Of a stretch of 21,237 bases of DNA, positions 4,711-12,379 are shown in pieces. Every line of letters begins with the position of its first letter. Within the stretch, counting starts at the first letter, position 1. Origin of the DNA: a virus; IMG/VR virus record IMGVR_UViG_3300049827_000053, positions 1 through 21,237 of that record; one strand, given 5' to 3'. The position numbers and the translations under genes are program-made. The notes under the pieces are model-generated. The model was given only the letters and a program-made list of their open reading frames with translations. It made no database searches and was not told where the DNA came from.

Positions 4711-5448
4711 ATGCCAGTAATTAAATGTGCAAACGGAAAATGGAGAGTAGGACAAGGACAATGTATCTATGACACAAAACAGAAAGCGACAGAAGTTTAC
4801 CAAGCGATTATCGCACAAGGTAAGTATGCACAAGAAGGTAATAAAGTTTCTTTTGACTTTGATGATACGCTTTCCACTGCAAGAGGTCAAGCATTGGCTA
4901 AAAGACTAATTGCCGAAGGGAAAGATGTTCACATCATTACAAGAAGACAAGAATCTGACTCCGCAGAAGTTTACAAGGTTGCTAAAGAGTTAGGAATTCC
5001 TCGTTCTAAAGTACATTTCACAAATGGAAAGATGAAATGGGAAACCATTAAACGATTGGGTATTGATGTGCATTACGATAACAATCAAGATGAGATAAGT
5101 TTGATTGATAAGAATACGCAAGCGGTTCCGGTAAAGTTTGCCGCAGAAGATAGTTTTAACGATTATCCACAATCTGCAAGCGATAACGCTAAACGAGCTT
5201 TGAAATGGGCAGATGAAAATGGTTGGGGAAGTTGTGGCACACCAGTAGGCAAGATTAGAGCAAACCAATTAGCAAAGAGAGAATCCATTTCAAGAGATAC
5301 AATAGCTAGGATGGCATCATTTAAAAGACATCAACAGAATAAAGATGTACCTTATAAAGAAGGATGCGGAGGCTTGATGTGGGATGCTTGGGGTGGAACA
5401 GAAGGAATTGAGTGGGCAATAAGGAAATTAGAGCAAATAGATAAGTAA
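4711..5448 (+). CDS. HAD-like hydrolase domain flanked by two phage structural-protein-type domains
   Basis: A 245-residue protein with three segments. Residues 1-38 (PVIKCANGKWRVGQGQ, then a helix) are a small module seen in phage packaging and head proteins. Residues 44-140 look like a HAD-superfamily phosphatase: motif I FDFDDT (48-53, D49 and D51), motif II-type T77 in HIITRR, candidate Lys K107/K109 and motif IV acidic pair DNNQDE (123-128). Residues 147-245 are rich in conserved Gly/Trp (SASDNAKRALKWADENGWG, then GCGGLMWDAWGG), a domain I associate with Bacteroidota phage protease/portal proteins. The HAD part could be a phosphatase of nucleic-acid ends or nucleotides; no substrate is shown. 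It lies 26 nt before the candidate small terminase. Confidence 0.7.
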   Translation: MPVIKCANGKWRVGQGQCIYDTKQKATEVYQAIIAQGKYAQEGNKVSFDFDDTLSTARGQALAKRLIAEGKDVHIITRRQESDSAEVYKVAKELGIPRSKVHFTNGKMKWETIKRLGIDVHYDNNQDEISLIDKNTQAVPVKFAAEDSFNDYPQSASDNAKRALKWADENGWGSCGTPVGKIRANQLAKRESISRDTIARMASFKRHQQNKDVPYKEGCGGLMWDAWGGTEGIEWAIRKLEQIDK

Positions 5449-5474
5449 AAATTAATTGGTTAATTTGTATTAAT

Positions 5475-5756
5475 ATGGACAAGCGAAAGAATAACGGAGG
5501 ACATAGTACCAAGCCAGTTAGAGAAACAGATATGCGTTTGGCTTCAAAAACTGACTTGCAAGCTATTCATGAGAAATTAGAGCCATTTACTGAAGAAGCA
5601 ATTAAAAAACACGCTGATGCAATTAAGTTAGGCGAGAAATGGGCTATTGAATTGTTCTATAAGTATCGTTATGGTATGCCTAAGCAAGTTATTGACCAAA
5701 ACAATACGCATACAATTAACGACTTTGACATAAAAGACATCGTAAAATTCGAGTGA
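5475..5756 (+). CDS. Putative terminase small subunit
   Basis: A 93-residue protein directly upstream of the large terminase; its stop overlaps that gene's GTG start (GTGA). Small terminases recognise phage DNA and load the packaging motor. The assignment rests mainly on position and size. The N-terminus is basic (MDKRKNNGGHSTKPVRETDMR), the middle helical (DLQAIHEKLEPFTEEAIKKH) and the C-terminus carries RYGMPKQVIDQNN, a Y/GxPxQ pattern seen at the ends of small-terminase-like proteins. A -7-like TTAATTTG (5460-5467) lies just before the ATG, one mismatch from consensus. Confidence 0.55.
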   Translation: MDKRKNNGGHSTKPVRETDMRLASKTDLQAIHEKLEPFTEEAIKKHADAIKLGEKWAIELFYKYRYGMPKQVIDQNNTHTINDFDIKDIVKFE

Positions 5757-6958
5757 TTAAGCTGAACAAAAAGTATGTTCCATTATTTGAAAGTGATTCA
5801 AGGTACTTTGTAATAACTGGAGGACGTGGATCAGGGAAATCGTATGCGTTAAACTCATTTCTTTTGCTTCTAACATACGAAGTTGGACACGTTATACTAT
5901 TTACTCGTTACACTTTAATCTCTGCCCATATCTCAATCATTCCGGAGTTTACCGATAAGATTGAAACTGCTGGACTTTCTGATGATTTCTACATCACTAA
6001 GGATGAAATCATAAACACGAGGACAAATTCCAAGATTATCTTTAAAGGTATTAAGACATCAAGTGGAACACAAACGGCAAACCTTAAATCATTGGCTGGT
6101 GTTACGACATTCGTACTTGATGAGGCTGAAGAATTAGTGGACGAAGAAGTATTTGACAAGATTGATTTATCGGTAAGACATAACACAAAGCAAAATAGGG
6201 TTATCCTTATTTTGAACCCAGTTACCAAAGAGCATTTTATTTATCGAAGATTCTTTGAGGCTAAAGGAGTTGAATCAGGAAGGTCATTGACAAAAGACAA
6301 TTCTACTTACATTCACACAACATACATCGACAATAAAAAGAATTTATCAGATTCCTTCATTCATCAAGTTGAGCATTTACAAGAAACCAATCCTAAGAAA
6401 TATCAGCACGCAATACTTGGGGGATGGCTGGATAAAGCTGAAGGAGTTGTCTTTACAAATTGGCAGTTCGGTACGTTTAACCCTAATGGCTTACAAACAT
6501 CATTCGGAATGGACTTTGGATTCTCAATTGATCCGGATGCGTTGACTGAAGTAGCAATTGATAAGACCAAGAAAATAATCTACATTAAGGAGGTCATTTA
6601 TGAACGTGGATTAAAGACGCACGTTTTGGCTCAGTTAATGAAGGATAAAGTTGGCGGTGGTTTAATCATTGCAGATTCAGCAGAGCCAAGACTAATAGAT
6701 GACTTACGCTATCAAGGTATAAACATTCAACCAGTAAAGAAGGGAACGATTGAATCTGGAATTGTAAGGATGCAAGATTACCAAATCATTCTTGATCCGC
6801 AATCGACCAATTTAGCAAAGGAGTTTAACAACTATTGTTATTTAAATAAGGCAAGTAAGCTATACATCGATGACTGGAATCACGGAATCGATTCGGCACG
6901 TTATAACATCATTTACCATTTAGATAATCCAAATCAAGGCAATTACCATATTTATTAA
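5753..6958 (+). CDS. terL: Terminase large subunit (ATPase-nuclease)
   Basis: DNA-packaging motor that cuts concatemeric DNA and pumps it into proheads. 401 residues, normal for the PBSX/Terminase_3 type. ATPase: Walker A GGRGSGKS at 23-30, Walker B FVLDEAEE at 120-127 (D123, E124), and coupling motif around VILILNPV. RNase H-fold nuclease: first Asp in GMDFGFSIDPDA (D254), second in IIADSAEP (D308), third in GIDSARYN (D380). The start is GTG at 5753 inside the upstream stop; the first residues lead straight into the expected N-terminal strand, so I accept it. All key residues are present. The assignment is firm. Confidence 0.95.
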   Translation: MIKLNKKYVPLFESDSRYFVITGGRGSGKSYALNSFLLLLTYEVGHVILFTRYTLISAHISIIPEFTDKIETAGLSDDFYITKDEIINTRTNSKIIFKGIKTSSGTQTANLKSLAGVTTFVLDEAEELVDEEVFDKIDLSVRHNTKQNRVILILNPVTKEHFIYRRFFEAKGVESGRSLTKDNSTYIHTTYIDNKKNLSDSFIHQVEHLQETNPKKYQHAILGGWLDKAEGVVFTNWQFGTFNPNGLQTSFGMDFGFSIDPDALTEVAIDKTKKIIYIKEVIYERGLKTHVLAQLMKDKVGGGLIIADSAEPRLIDDLRYQGINIQPVKKGTIESGIVRMQDYQIILDPQSTNLAKEFNNYCYLNKASKLYIDDWNHGIDSARYNIIYHLDNPNQGNYHIY

Positions 6959-6989
6959 GACAGAATATTAACAAAATTGTTTATACACT

Positions 6990-7664
6990 ATGAAGGTAAA
7001 GATTTCAATCCCTACTGATTTAAGCGAAATAAAGCTACATCAATATCAGAAGTTCCTGAAGATTGTAGGCGAGAATGAGGAAAGCGATTTCTTAAACCAC
7101 AAGATGATACAGATATTTTGTGGTATTGACATGAATATCGTCGGGCAAATGAGGCAGAAAGATGTCGAAGATGCAACGCAGATAATAGGTGGATTGTTTA
7201 AGCAGTTGCCATCGCTAACGACAAAGTTTGAGATGAACGGAAAGACCTTTGGGTTTATTCCTAACTTGGATGATATGTCAAGCGGGGAATACATGGATTT
7301 AGACAATTATATTACAAATTGGGATGAGATGCACAGAGCAATGGCGGTGCTTTATCGACCAATTAAGCAGACAATGGGGGAACGATACTTGATTGAGGAA
7401 TACGAAGGAAGTGAAAGGTATTGCGAGCTGATGAAAGATGCACCTTTAAACGTAACGCTTGGGGCGGTGGTTTTTTTTTGGCATTTAGGGAAAGAATTAT
7501 TGAAAAGTACGATGGATTATTTAGTGGAGAATCCGCAGATGGATATTCTGAACAAGCGCAGTTTGGAAAACGGTGGGGATGGTATTCTTCAATCTATGCA
7601 CTTGCTCAGGGAGATGTTAGACGATTTAATGAAATTACCAAATTACCAATTAACCAGTGCTTAA
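6990..7664 (+). CDS. Tail assembly chaperone, short (frame 0) product
   Basis: A 224-residue protein. Tail assembly chaperones (gpG in lambda) bind the tape measure and recruit tube subunits. The N-terminus (VKISIPTDLSEIKLHQYQKF) is a pattern I associate with Bacteroidota phage proteins at this locus. The key evidence is genetic layout: within the gene a T9 run (7471-7479) precedes an open -1 frame that continues to 7732 and ends exactly in an ATGA junction with the next gene, as in gpG/gpGT pairs. After the T run, frame 0 still encodes a well-formed helical segment (WHLGKELLKSTMDYLVENPQ), so both frames look coding. It sits far from the tape-measure gene (about 7.3 kb upstream), unlike lambda. 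Confidence 0.68.
   Translation: MKVKISIPTDLSEIKLHQYQKFLKIVGENEESDFLNHKMIQIFCGIDMNIVGQMRQKDVEDATQIIGGLFKQLPSLTTKFEMNGKTFGFIPNLDDMSSGEYMDLDNYITNWDEMHRAMAVLYRPIKQTMGERYLIEEYEGSERYCELMKDAPLNVTLGAVVFFWHLGKELLKSTMDYLVENPQMDILNKRSLENGGDGILQSMHLLREMLDDLMKLPNYQLTSA
7472..7478 (+). other. Candidate -1 ribosomal frameshift site (T TTT TTT)
   Basis: Nine T residues at 7471-7479 are read in frame 0 as GTT TTT TTT TGG, so the heptamer T TTT TTT is in the correct X XXY YYZ register for tandem -1 slippage. The -1 frame is open from here to 7732. I see no strong downstream hairpin or pseudoknot and no Shine-Dalgarno-like stimulator, so efficiency may depend on the long T run alone. Transcriptional slippage on the same run is an alternative. 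Confidence 0.6.
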
Positions 7665-7732
7665 CGTTCCTAACATTTGAGAAGCAAAAGAACGAATTAG
7701 AAATGAAAATGATTAAATCACAAAGACAATGA
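7478..7732 (+). CDS. -1 frame extension of the tail assembly chaperone (frameshift product)
   Basis: This is not an independent gene: the -1 frame has no good start (the longest open frame begins at a TTG at 7421) and is expected to be fused to the first 163 residues of the gene starting at 6990, giving about 247 residues. The extension begins LAFRERIIEKYDG and contains FGKRWGWYSSIYALAQGDV, then RRFNEITKLPINQCLTFLTFE and a charged coiled end. The segment WGWYxSIYxLAxGD is, from memory, conserved in Bacteroidota phage tail proteins at this position. Its TGA overlaps the ATG of the next gene, which argues that it is translated. By analogy with gpGT, the extension would contact the tube protein. 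Confidence 0.65.
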   Translation: MAFRERIIEKYDGLFSGESADGYSEQAQFGKRWGWYSSIYALAQGDVRRFNEITKLPINQCLTFLTFEKQKNELEMKMIKSQRQ

Positions 7733-8184
7733 CCGGATTTTATTACGCAGTCAGCACATTAAGAAATTACCTAAAGAACGGAGGTTTTGTAAACACCGTT
7801 TCAACTGGCGATATATTTGAGGTCGATTTAGCCAAGCAAACGATTTATCCATACGTTCACATTATTGTAAATAATTCAACACCAAAAGAGAATAGTTTAG
7901 GCTTTAATTTATCGGTTTTGTTTATGGACATTGTTGATATTTCAAAGACTGAATCCGTAAACGTATTTGATGGCAATGATAATCTTCTTGATGTTTTAAA
8001 TAGTCAGTTGGCAATTGCGAGTAAAATGGTTACGGATTTACGCAGAGGGGATTTGTATTCTGATTTAGTTCAGATTGATGGCGATCCGTTATGCGAACCA
8101 TTTACTGACCGATTTGAGAATAAGGTCGCTGGGTGGACAGTTACTTTTGATTTGATAGTACCAAATGACATGACTATCTGCTAA
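7729..8184 (+). CDS. Putative tail terminator / minor tail protein
   Basis: A 151-residue alpha/beta protein. Its start overlaps the frameshift-frame stop (ATGA) and its stop overlaps the next start (TAATG). Early segment FVNTVSTGDIFEVDLAKQTIYP and a central VHIIVNN followed by a beta-strand run (LGFNLSVLFMDIVDI) resemble tail-terminator-like proteins that cap the tube in Bacteroidota siphoviruses. The strand LFMDIV and the end GWTVTFDLIVPND fit an alpha-beta fold of this class. The call rests on pattern and on its position next to the chaperone and gp10-like genes. It could instead be a head-tail joining protein. Confidence 0.55.
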   Translation: MTGFYYAVSTLRNYLKNGGFVNTVSTGDIFEVDLAKQTIYPYVHIIVNNSTPKENSLGFNLSVLFMDIVDISKTESVNVFDGNDNLLDVLNSQLAIASKMVTDLRRGDLYSDLVQIDGDPLCEPFTDRFENKVAGWTVTFDLIVPNDMTIC

Positions 8185-8720
8185 TGGCTGATTTAAGAGA
8201 AACGTATGCGGTAATAAAAAGATTTAGAGATTATGTGATTCAGCAATCACGTTCGAATCTTAGTAAGGGCCGCAAGAATGTTTCTAAGGAATTGTATAAC
8301 TCATTAAAAGGCGAGATAGTCCAAGAGAACAACTATGCAATTGTTGGCTTTAGGATGGCTGAATATGGGCAGTATCAAGATCAAGGTGTTAAAGGTAAAT
8401 TTAAGTCAGCTAAAGCACCTAATAGTCCGTTCAAATTTGGGAGTGGCACCGGTAAGGAAGGCGGCTTAACAAATGGAATTGAGAAATGGGTAAAGGCAAG
8501 AGGGATTCAGTTCAAAGATAAAAAGACGGGTAGATTTATTTCTTATCAGTCAACTGCGTTTTTGATTAGTCGAAGTATTTACATGACTGGGATGAAGCCA
8601 AGTTTATTTTTTACAAAACCATTTGAAGCTGGATACAAGAAATACATTGACACGGATTTAGCTAAAGCATTTGGCTTAGATGTTGAAACAATTATTGACT
8701 ATAATTTAAAAGATTTATGA
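8184..8720 (+). CDS. HK97 gp10-like head-tail / tail completion protein
   Basis: A 178-residue protein with the hallmarks of the gp10-like family: helical N-terminus, KELYNSLKGEI, then a strand (YAIVGFRMAEYGQYQDQGVKGK, residues about 49-71) where aromatic-Gly-x-aromatic-x-D-x-G is typical, followed by a Gly/Ser-rich loop (PFKFGSGTGKEGG) and a helix (FLISRSIYMTGMKPSLFF). Such proteins join the tail to the connector. It overlaps neighbours by 1 nt and 4 nt. Family call is moderately firm; exact place in the virion is inferred. Confidence 0.65.
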   Translation: MADLRETYAVIKRFRDYVIQQSRSNLSKGRKNVSKELYNSLKGEIVQENNYAIVGFRMAEYGQYQDQGVKGKFKSAKAPNSPFKFGSGTGKEGGLTNGIEKWVKARGIQFKDKKTGRFISYQSTAFLISRSIYMTGMKPSLFFTKPFEAGYKKYIDTDLAKAFGLDVETIIDYNLKDL

Positions 8721-9835
8721 TAACGATTAACGCAAGAAGTCCGTATTTTATTTCGATTACCGGAAGCACTAACACGACTTTAAAGCTATACGTTTGGAAT
8801 GGTGCAACAGAGCCAGCATCTGAAACGTATTCATTTACTAAGGCGGCTCCATCGTCAACACAAACGACATCGAACTACGACATCACACCTTACTTGCGTG
8901 AGTACATCGAAAATATCAATCCAGAATATGAGCCAACACCAGCGACTGAGGCAAGTACATCATTTGCTAATTTCAAGGCGGTTTCATTTAGCAACGGAAC
9001 TAATAGAACAAGTGCATTTAAGACAAGAGTAATTGCTGATTCAGGAACTTATGAGGCAGACAATTGCTTAGGTACTTTTATGGGCGATTATATTATCGGG
9101 GCCGCAGTCGATGGATATACGCTTTATTCAGGCGGTTACAACCAAGCCAATACGGCTGACATTGTTGCTTTAGCAGATACAAGCAAGACGATAACGTATT
9201 TAAATAATACGGATAATATGTATGTCAACGTTTTGATTAACCACACCGGCACATCAATCACGGCGGATTACGTTACATCGGTAGGAACGACAACGGTTAC
9301 AATATTGGCATCCTCAGCGACAAAAGGAGTTTACAATATGAAAGTACCTTTGAAGTTGGTTGGATTCACGACATCAAGTATTTTACGTATTAAGAGCAAC
9401 GGAACTACGATTTACACTTACAACATTGCGCCTATCTGTGAACCGAAATACACCCCCGTTTTGGCTCAATTTATAAATCGTTATGGTGGTTGGCAGTTCC
9501 TAACTTTCTTTAAAGCTCAAGCTAATTCCATCACAACTGAAAGAACGATGTATAATCTTTTGCCTGACAATGTTAATTATAACGTTAAAAGAGGACAAAG
9601 TAAGTCGTTCAATATCAACGGGATGCAAAAAGTTTCGTTAAATACCGGATTTGTTGATCAGAATTATTCAGATTTAATTCAAGATTTGATGCTAAGCAAT
9701 ACGGTTTTACTTAATGGAGTTCCCGTGCAAGTAGAAACTAACTCGACAGATTTAAAAACATCGATTCGGGACAAGAATATTAATTACCAAATTGATTTTG
9801 TTTACGCTTTCAATCTTAAAAATAACGTGATTTAA
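8717..9835 (+). CDS. Tail-tip/baseplate protein, Bacteroidota phage type
   Basis: A 372-residue beta-rich protein that starts in an ATGA overlap. It is Thr/Ser/Asn-rich in the first third. Residues 101-122 carry a motif, RVIADSGTYEADNCLGTF, that recurs in the small protein encoded at 19521-19955. Further on are CEPKYTPV followed by INRYGGWQFLTFFKA (about 240-265), and a helical-beta end with VFAFNL-like strands. From memory this pattern recurs in Bacteroidota phage tail modules between the completion protein and a large tail-tip protein. A distal-tail (Dit)-like role is plausible because the next gene is large and tail-tip-like, but I see no diagnostic Dit motif. Confidence 0.6.
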   Translation: MITINARSPYFISITGSTNTTLKLYVWNGATEPASETYSFTKAAPSSTQTTSNYDITPYLREYIENINPEYEPTPATEASTSFANFKAVSFSNGTNRTSAFKTRVIADSGTYEADNCLGTFMGDYIIGAAVDGYTLYSGGYNQANTADIVALADTSKTITYLNNTDNMYVNVLINHTGTSITADYVTSVGTTTVTILASSATKGVYNMKVPLKLVGFTTSSILRIKSNGTTIYTYNIAPICEPKYTPVLAQFINRYGGWQFLTFFKAQANSITTERTMYNLLPDNVNYNVKRGQSKSFNINGMQKVSLNTGFVDQNYSDLIQDLMLSNTVLLNGVPVQVETNSTDLKTSIRDKNINYQIDFVYAFNLKNNVI

Positions 9836-12378
9836 TGATAACGGCATCAATCTACATCTTAGTTGACGAAGTTTATAAGCGTATTGAGTTATTCAATGAC
9901 GAGAAAATAAGCGTTACAAGTTCGATTCAGAACGTAAATGATATTTCAAAAGTCTTTACGGATTATTCTCAATCGTTCACGGTGCCAGCATCCAAAATAA
10001 ACAACGAAATCTTTGGACATTGGTACGAAAACTCAATAGATGAAGGTTTTGATGCACGCACAAGAAAGCTCGCTTATATCGAATTAAATGACGCTACATT
10101 TAGAAACGGAAAGATTCAGTTAGAGAAAGCGCAGTTTAAAAATAACGAGATTGATAATTATCAGATTTCTTTCATTGGAAGTTTAGTTTCTTTAAAGGAT
10201 TTATTTGCTGGAAGATTCCTTCGTGATTTTGATTACTCAGCTTACAACTTTGCTTATTCGGGAACGGTTGTAAAGAATCGGGTTACTGGAGGAGTTACCA
10301 ATGACGTTAAATTTCCTTTGATTACATCGTATCACAATTGGACTTACATGACCAATGGAACTACAAAGGAAAATTGGGATATTCATAAGAATTCGCATCC
10401 AATTTATCATACGGATTTATTCCCAGCGATGCGAGTAAGCAAGATAGTCGAATCAATTGCTTCAGGTTTAGGGATTACAATACAAGGGAATGTGGCTAAT
10501 GATTTTTTGAGTTCAGACAAGTATAAAAATGCTTTCTTGTGGCTTAAGAACACCGATTTTTTTACATTAAAGCAAACGCATCAAAAGATAAACTTTCAGA
10601 CTAACACAAGCACGGTTGGAACGCAAGGGATATTTAATGTCTTTACTGATACGCTTACTTACACAAAGCCCGAAAGTCCGGTTTATTTAAATAAGTCAAA
10701 TATTAAGTTGACATTTACGACATCGGGAACGGAGTTTTATTTATACGTTTATAAGAACGGAATCAAATTAAGCGAGCAGAGTTATCTTACGCAAACAAGT
10801 CAGATGACCTTGTCGGCACCGTTGGAAGATTCTGGAACTTATTCGTTTTTCATTTCATCAGCTTCAGCAGTTACTTATACATCGGTTTATGAATTTGAAA
10901 CACGAAATTCAGTAACTACGGCAGTCGTTAGTGATGTAACTTGCACGGGAACAAGTCAGACAACAACCACAACGTTAAACGTGGCTGATTATATGCCTGA
11001 GATCAAGGCGGAAGATTTCTTTAGCGGAATCCTTAAGACTTTCAACCTTACTTGCTTTCAATTATCTGATACGGTTTATCAAGTTGAGCAGATAGAAAAT
11101 TGGTATGCTGGTGGAACGATTCGTGATGTTTCAAAGTATATCAACACAGAGCAAATTGAAATCGAAAGAGTAAAGCCATACAAGGCAATCAATTTCACTT
11201 ATGAAACGTGCGAGAATATTTTAGCGACTGAATACCTATCACGATCAGCGGTAGGATATGGAGATTTGAAATATACTTTGGATAATGATGGCGATGAGTT
11301 TGAAGTTACTTTGCCATTTGAGAATATGCCATTCCAAAAGTTTAGCGGAACGACTTTGCAAGTTGGGTATTCATTAAAGTACGATTTGAATTCTTACATT
11401 CCAAAACCCGTATTGCTTTATGACTATAATTCGATTCAAAGTTGCGATTTTCATTTTAATGATGGGTCTAGCACTACTAATGTTACTACCTATAATCTTT
11501 TTGGACAAGATACTCTCATCAGTGGTCAAGTAAATACAATAAACTGGGGAGCGCAACAATCTACGTTCACAGATGCGATTGAAACAAGGTCTTTGTTTAA
11601 TAATTATTACCTTGATTATTTGACGAATATCTTTACGGCTAAAGCAAGGATTGTCAAGCTAAAAGGAATTTTACCGATTAGTTTACTGCAAAGTTTAAAG
11701 CTAAATGACCGGTTAATTATTCGTGATAAACGATATATCATTAATTCATTCACAACCGACCTTACTACTGGTGAAGTTGACTTTGAATTGTTAAATGATT
11801 TCCGTGTAGCTTCATCCGTTCCTGATCCAACAACTTACTATTCATTCTTAGTAACAAATAATAATTCAGCAACGTCAGGCGATGCTTGTGCATTATCAAG
11901 CTATCCATTGACTATCTATGGAACGAATCCAACGTTTGAAAGTAACGCGTTATTCTATACAAATACGGGTGCTTTGTTTAATGGTAATAATTACTATTTC
12001 AAAACTGCTTTAAATAAATACGTTCAGATTAACACGGTAGGGGTTGGCTCAAATTATGGTTCATGTGGTTCAGCACCGGCACCGACATTAAATGCGTTTA
12101 GCGTAACGAATGCAAACTCAGCGACATCAACTGAGGCTTGTCCTATAACTGATTACACGCTTACTTTATACGGAGAATCAACACCATTGTACACCAACAT
12201 TGTGGTTTACGGAAATAACACCGGTACATTAGTTCCTTACGCTGGTAACGGATACGTTTACCATTGCAATGATGGAACTTGGGTACAAATTAACTCAAGC
12301 GGAGTTATTACATCATGGGGAACTTGTTCGGTAATTCCTCCAGCAGTTGAAACATTTACATTCTATACACTAAAATAA
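9835..12378 (+). CDS. Large tail-tip protein with C-terminal tandem surface modules
   Basis: An 847-residue protein starting at a TAATG junction. The N-terminal part (YILVDEVYKRIELFNDEKISV, then FTDYSQSFTVPAS and FGHWYENS) looks like a baseplate/tail-tip (Tal- or gp27-like) domain in Bacteroidota phages. The middle is beta-rich, with a predicted globular part containing LKDLFAGRFLRDFDYSAY and DYMPEIKAEDFFSGILKTF. After residue 670 there are two tandem modules of 84 residues (671-754 and 755-838). The protein probably forms the tail tip and presents the modules to the host. No peptidase or lysozyme motif was found, so a tail-lysin role is unsupported. Confidence 0.65.
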   Translation: MITASIYILVDEVYKRIELFNDEKISVTSSIQNVNDISKVFTDYSQSFTVPASKINNEIFGHWYENSIDEGFDARTRKLAYIELNDATFRNGKIQLEKAQFKNNEIDNYQISFIGSLVSLKDLFAGRFLRDFDYSAYNFAYSGTVVKNRVTGGVTNDVKFPLITSYHNWTYMTNGTTKENWDIHKNSHPIYHTDLFPAMRVSKIVESIASGLGITIQGNVANDFLSSDKYKNAFLWLKNTDFFTLKQTHQKINFQTNTSTVGTQGIFNVFTDTLTYTKPESPVYLNKSNIKLTFTTSGTEFYLYVYKNGIKLSEQSYLTQTSQMTLSAPLEDSGTYSFFISSASAVTYTSVYEFETRNSVTTAVVSDVTCTGTSQTTTTTLNVADYMPEIKAEDFFSGILKTFNLTCFQLSDTVYQVEQIENWYAGGTIRDVSKYINTEQIEIERVKPYKAINFTYETCENILATEYLSRSAVGYGDLKYTLDNDGDEFEVTLPFENMPFQKFSGTTLQVGYSLKYDLNSYIPKPVLLYDYNSIQSCDFHFNDGSSTTNVTTYNLFGQDTLISGQVNTINWGAQQSTFTDAIETRSLFNNYYLDYLTNIFTAKARIVKLKGILPISLLQSLKLNDRLIIRDKRYIINSFTTDLTTGEVDFELLNDFRVASSVPDPTTYYSFLVTNNNSATSGDACALSSYPLTIYGTNPTFESNALFYTNTGALFNGNNYYFKTALNKYVQINTVGVGSNYGSCGSAPAPTLNAFSVTNANSATSTEACPITDYTLTLYGESTPLYTNIVVYGNNTGTLVPYAGNGYVYHCNDGTWVQINSSGVITSWGTCSVIPPAVETFTFYTLK
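11845..12348 (+). repeat. Two tandem 84-residue modules within the tail-tip gene
   Basis: Residues 671-754 and 755-838 of the tail-tip protein align end to end. Shared positions include FxVTNxNSATSxxAC at the start, YxLTxYG, then a (F/V)YxN strand, a Gly/Asn turn with an aromatic, YVQIN or WVQIN, a Gly-Val, and a closing GTC or GSC. Each begins with a Cys after SATS and ends in a Cys, suggesting a small beta domain. Sequence divergence is high, so this is an old duplication and not a recent expansion. Role as a receptor-contacting module is inference. Confidence 0.75.
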
Positions 12379-12379
12379 T

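Noticed and set aside
7471-7479. T9 run as a simple sequencing or assembly error splitting one gene
   Set aside because: Both frames after the run encode plausible protein (frame 0 for 61 more residues; -1 frame to an ATGA junction), which an error would not produce. Re-sequencing would still be worthwhile.
8799-9032. Second-frame open stretch of 77 codons inside the tail-tip gene
   Set aside because: Translation is dominated by His, Gln, Arg and Leu, typical of a shifted Thr/Ser-rich gene, and there is no slippery site or coupling.
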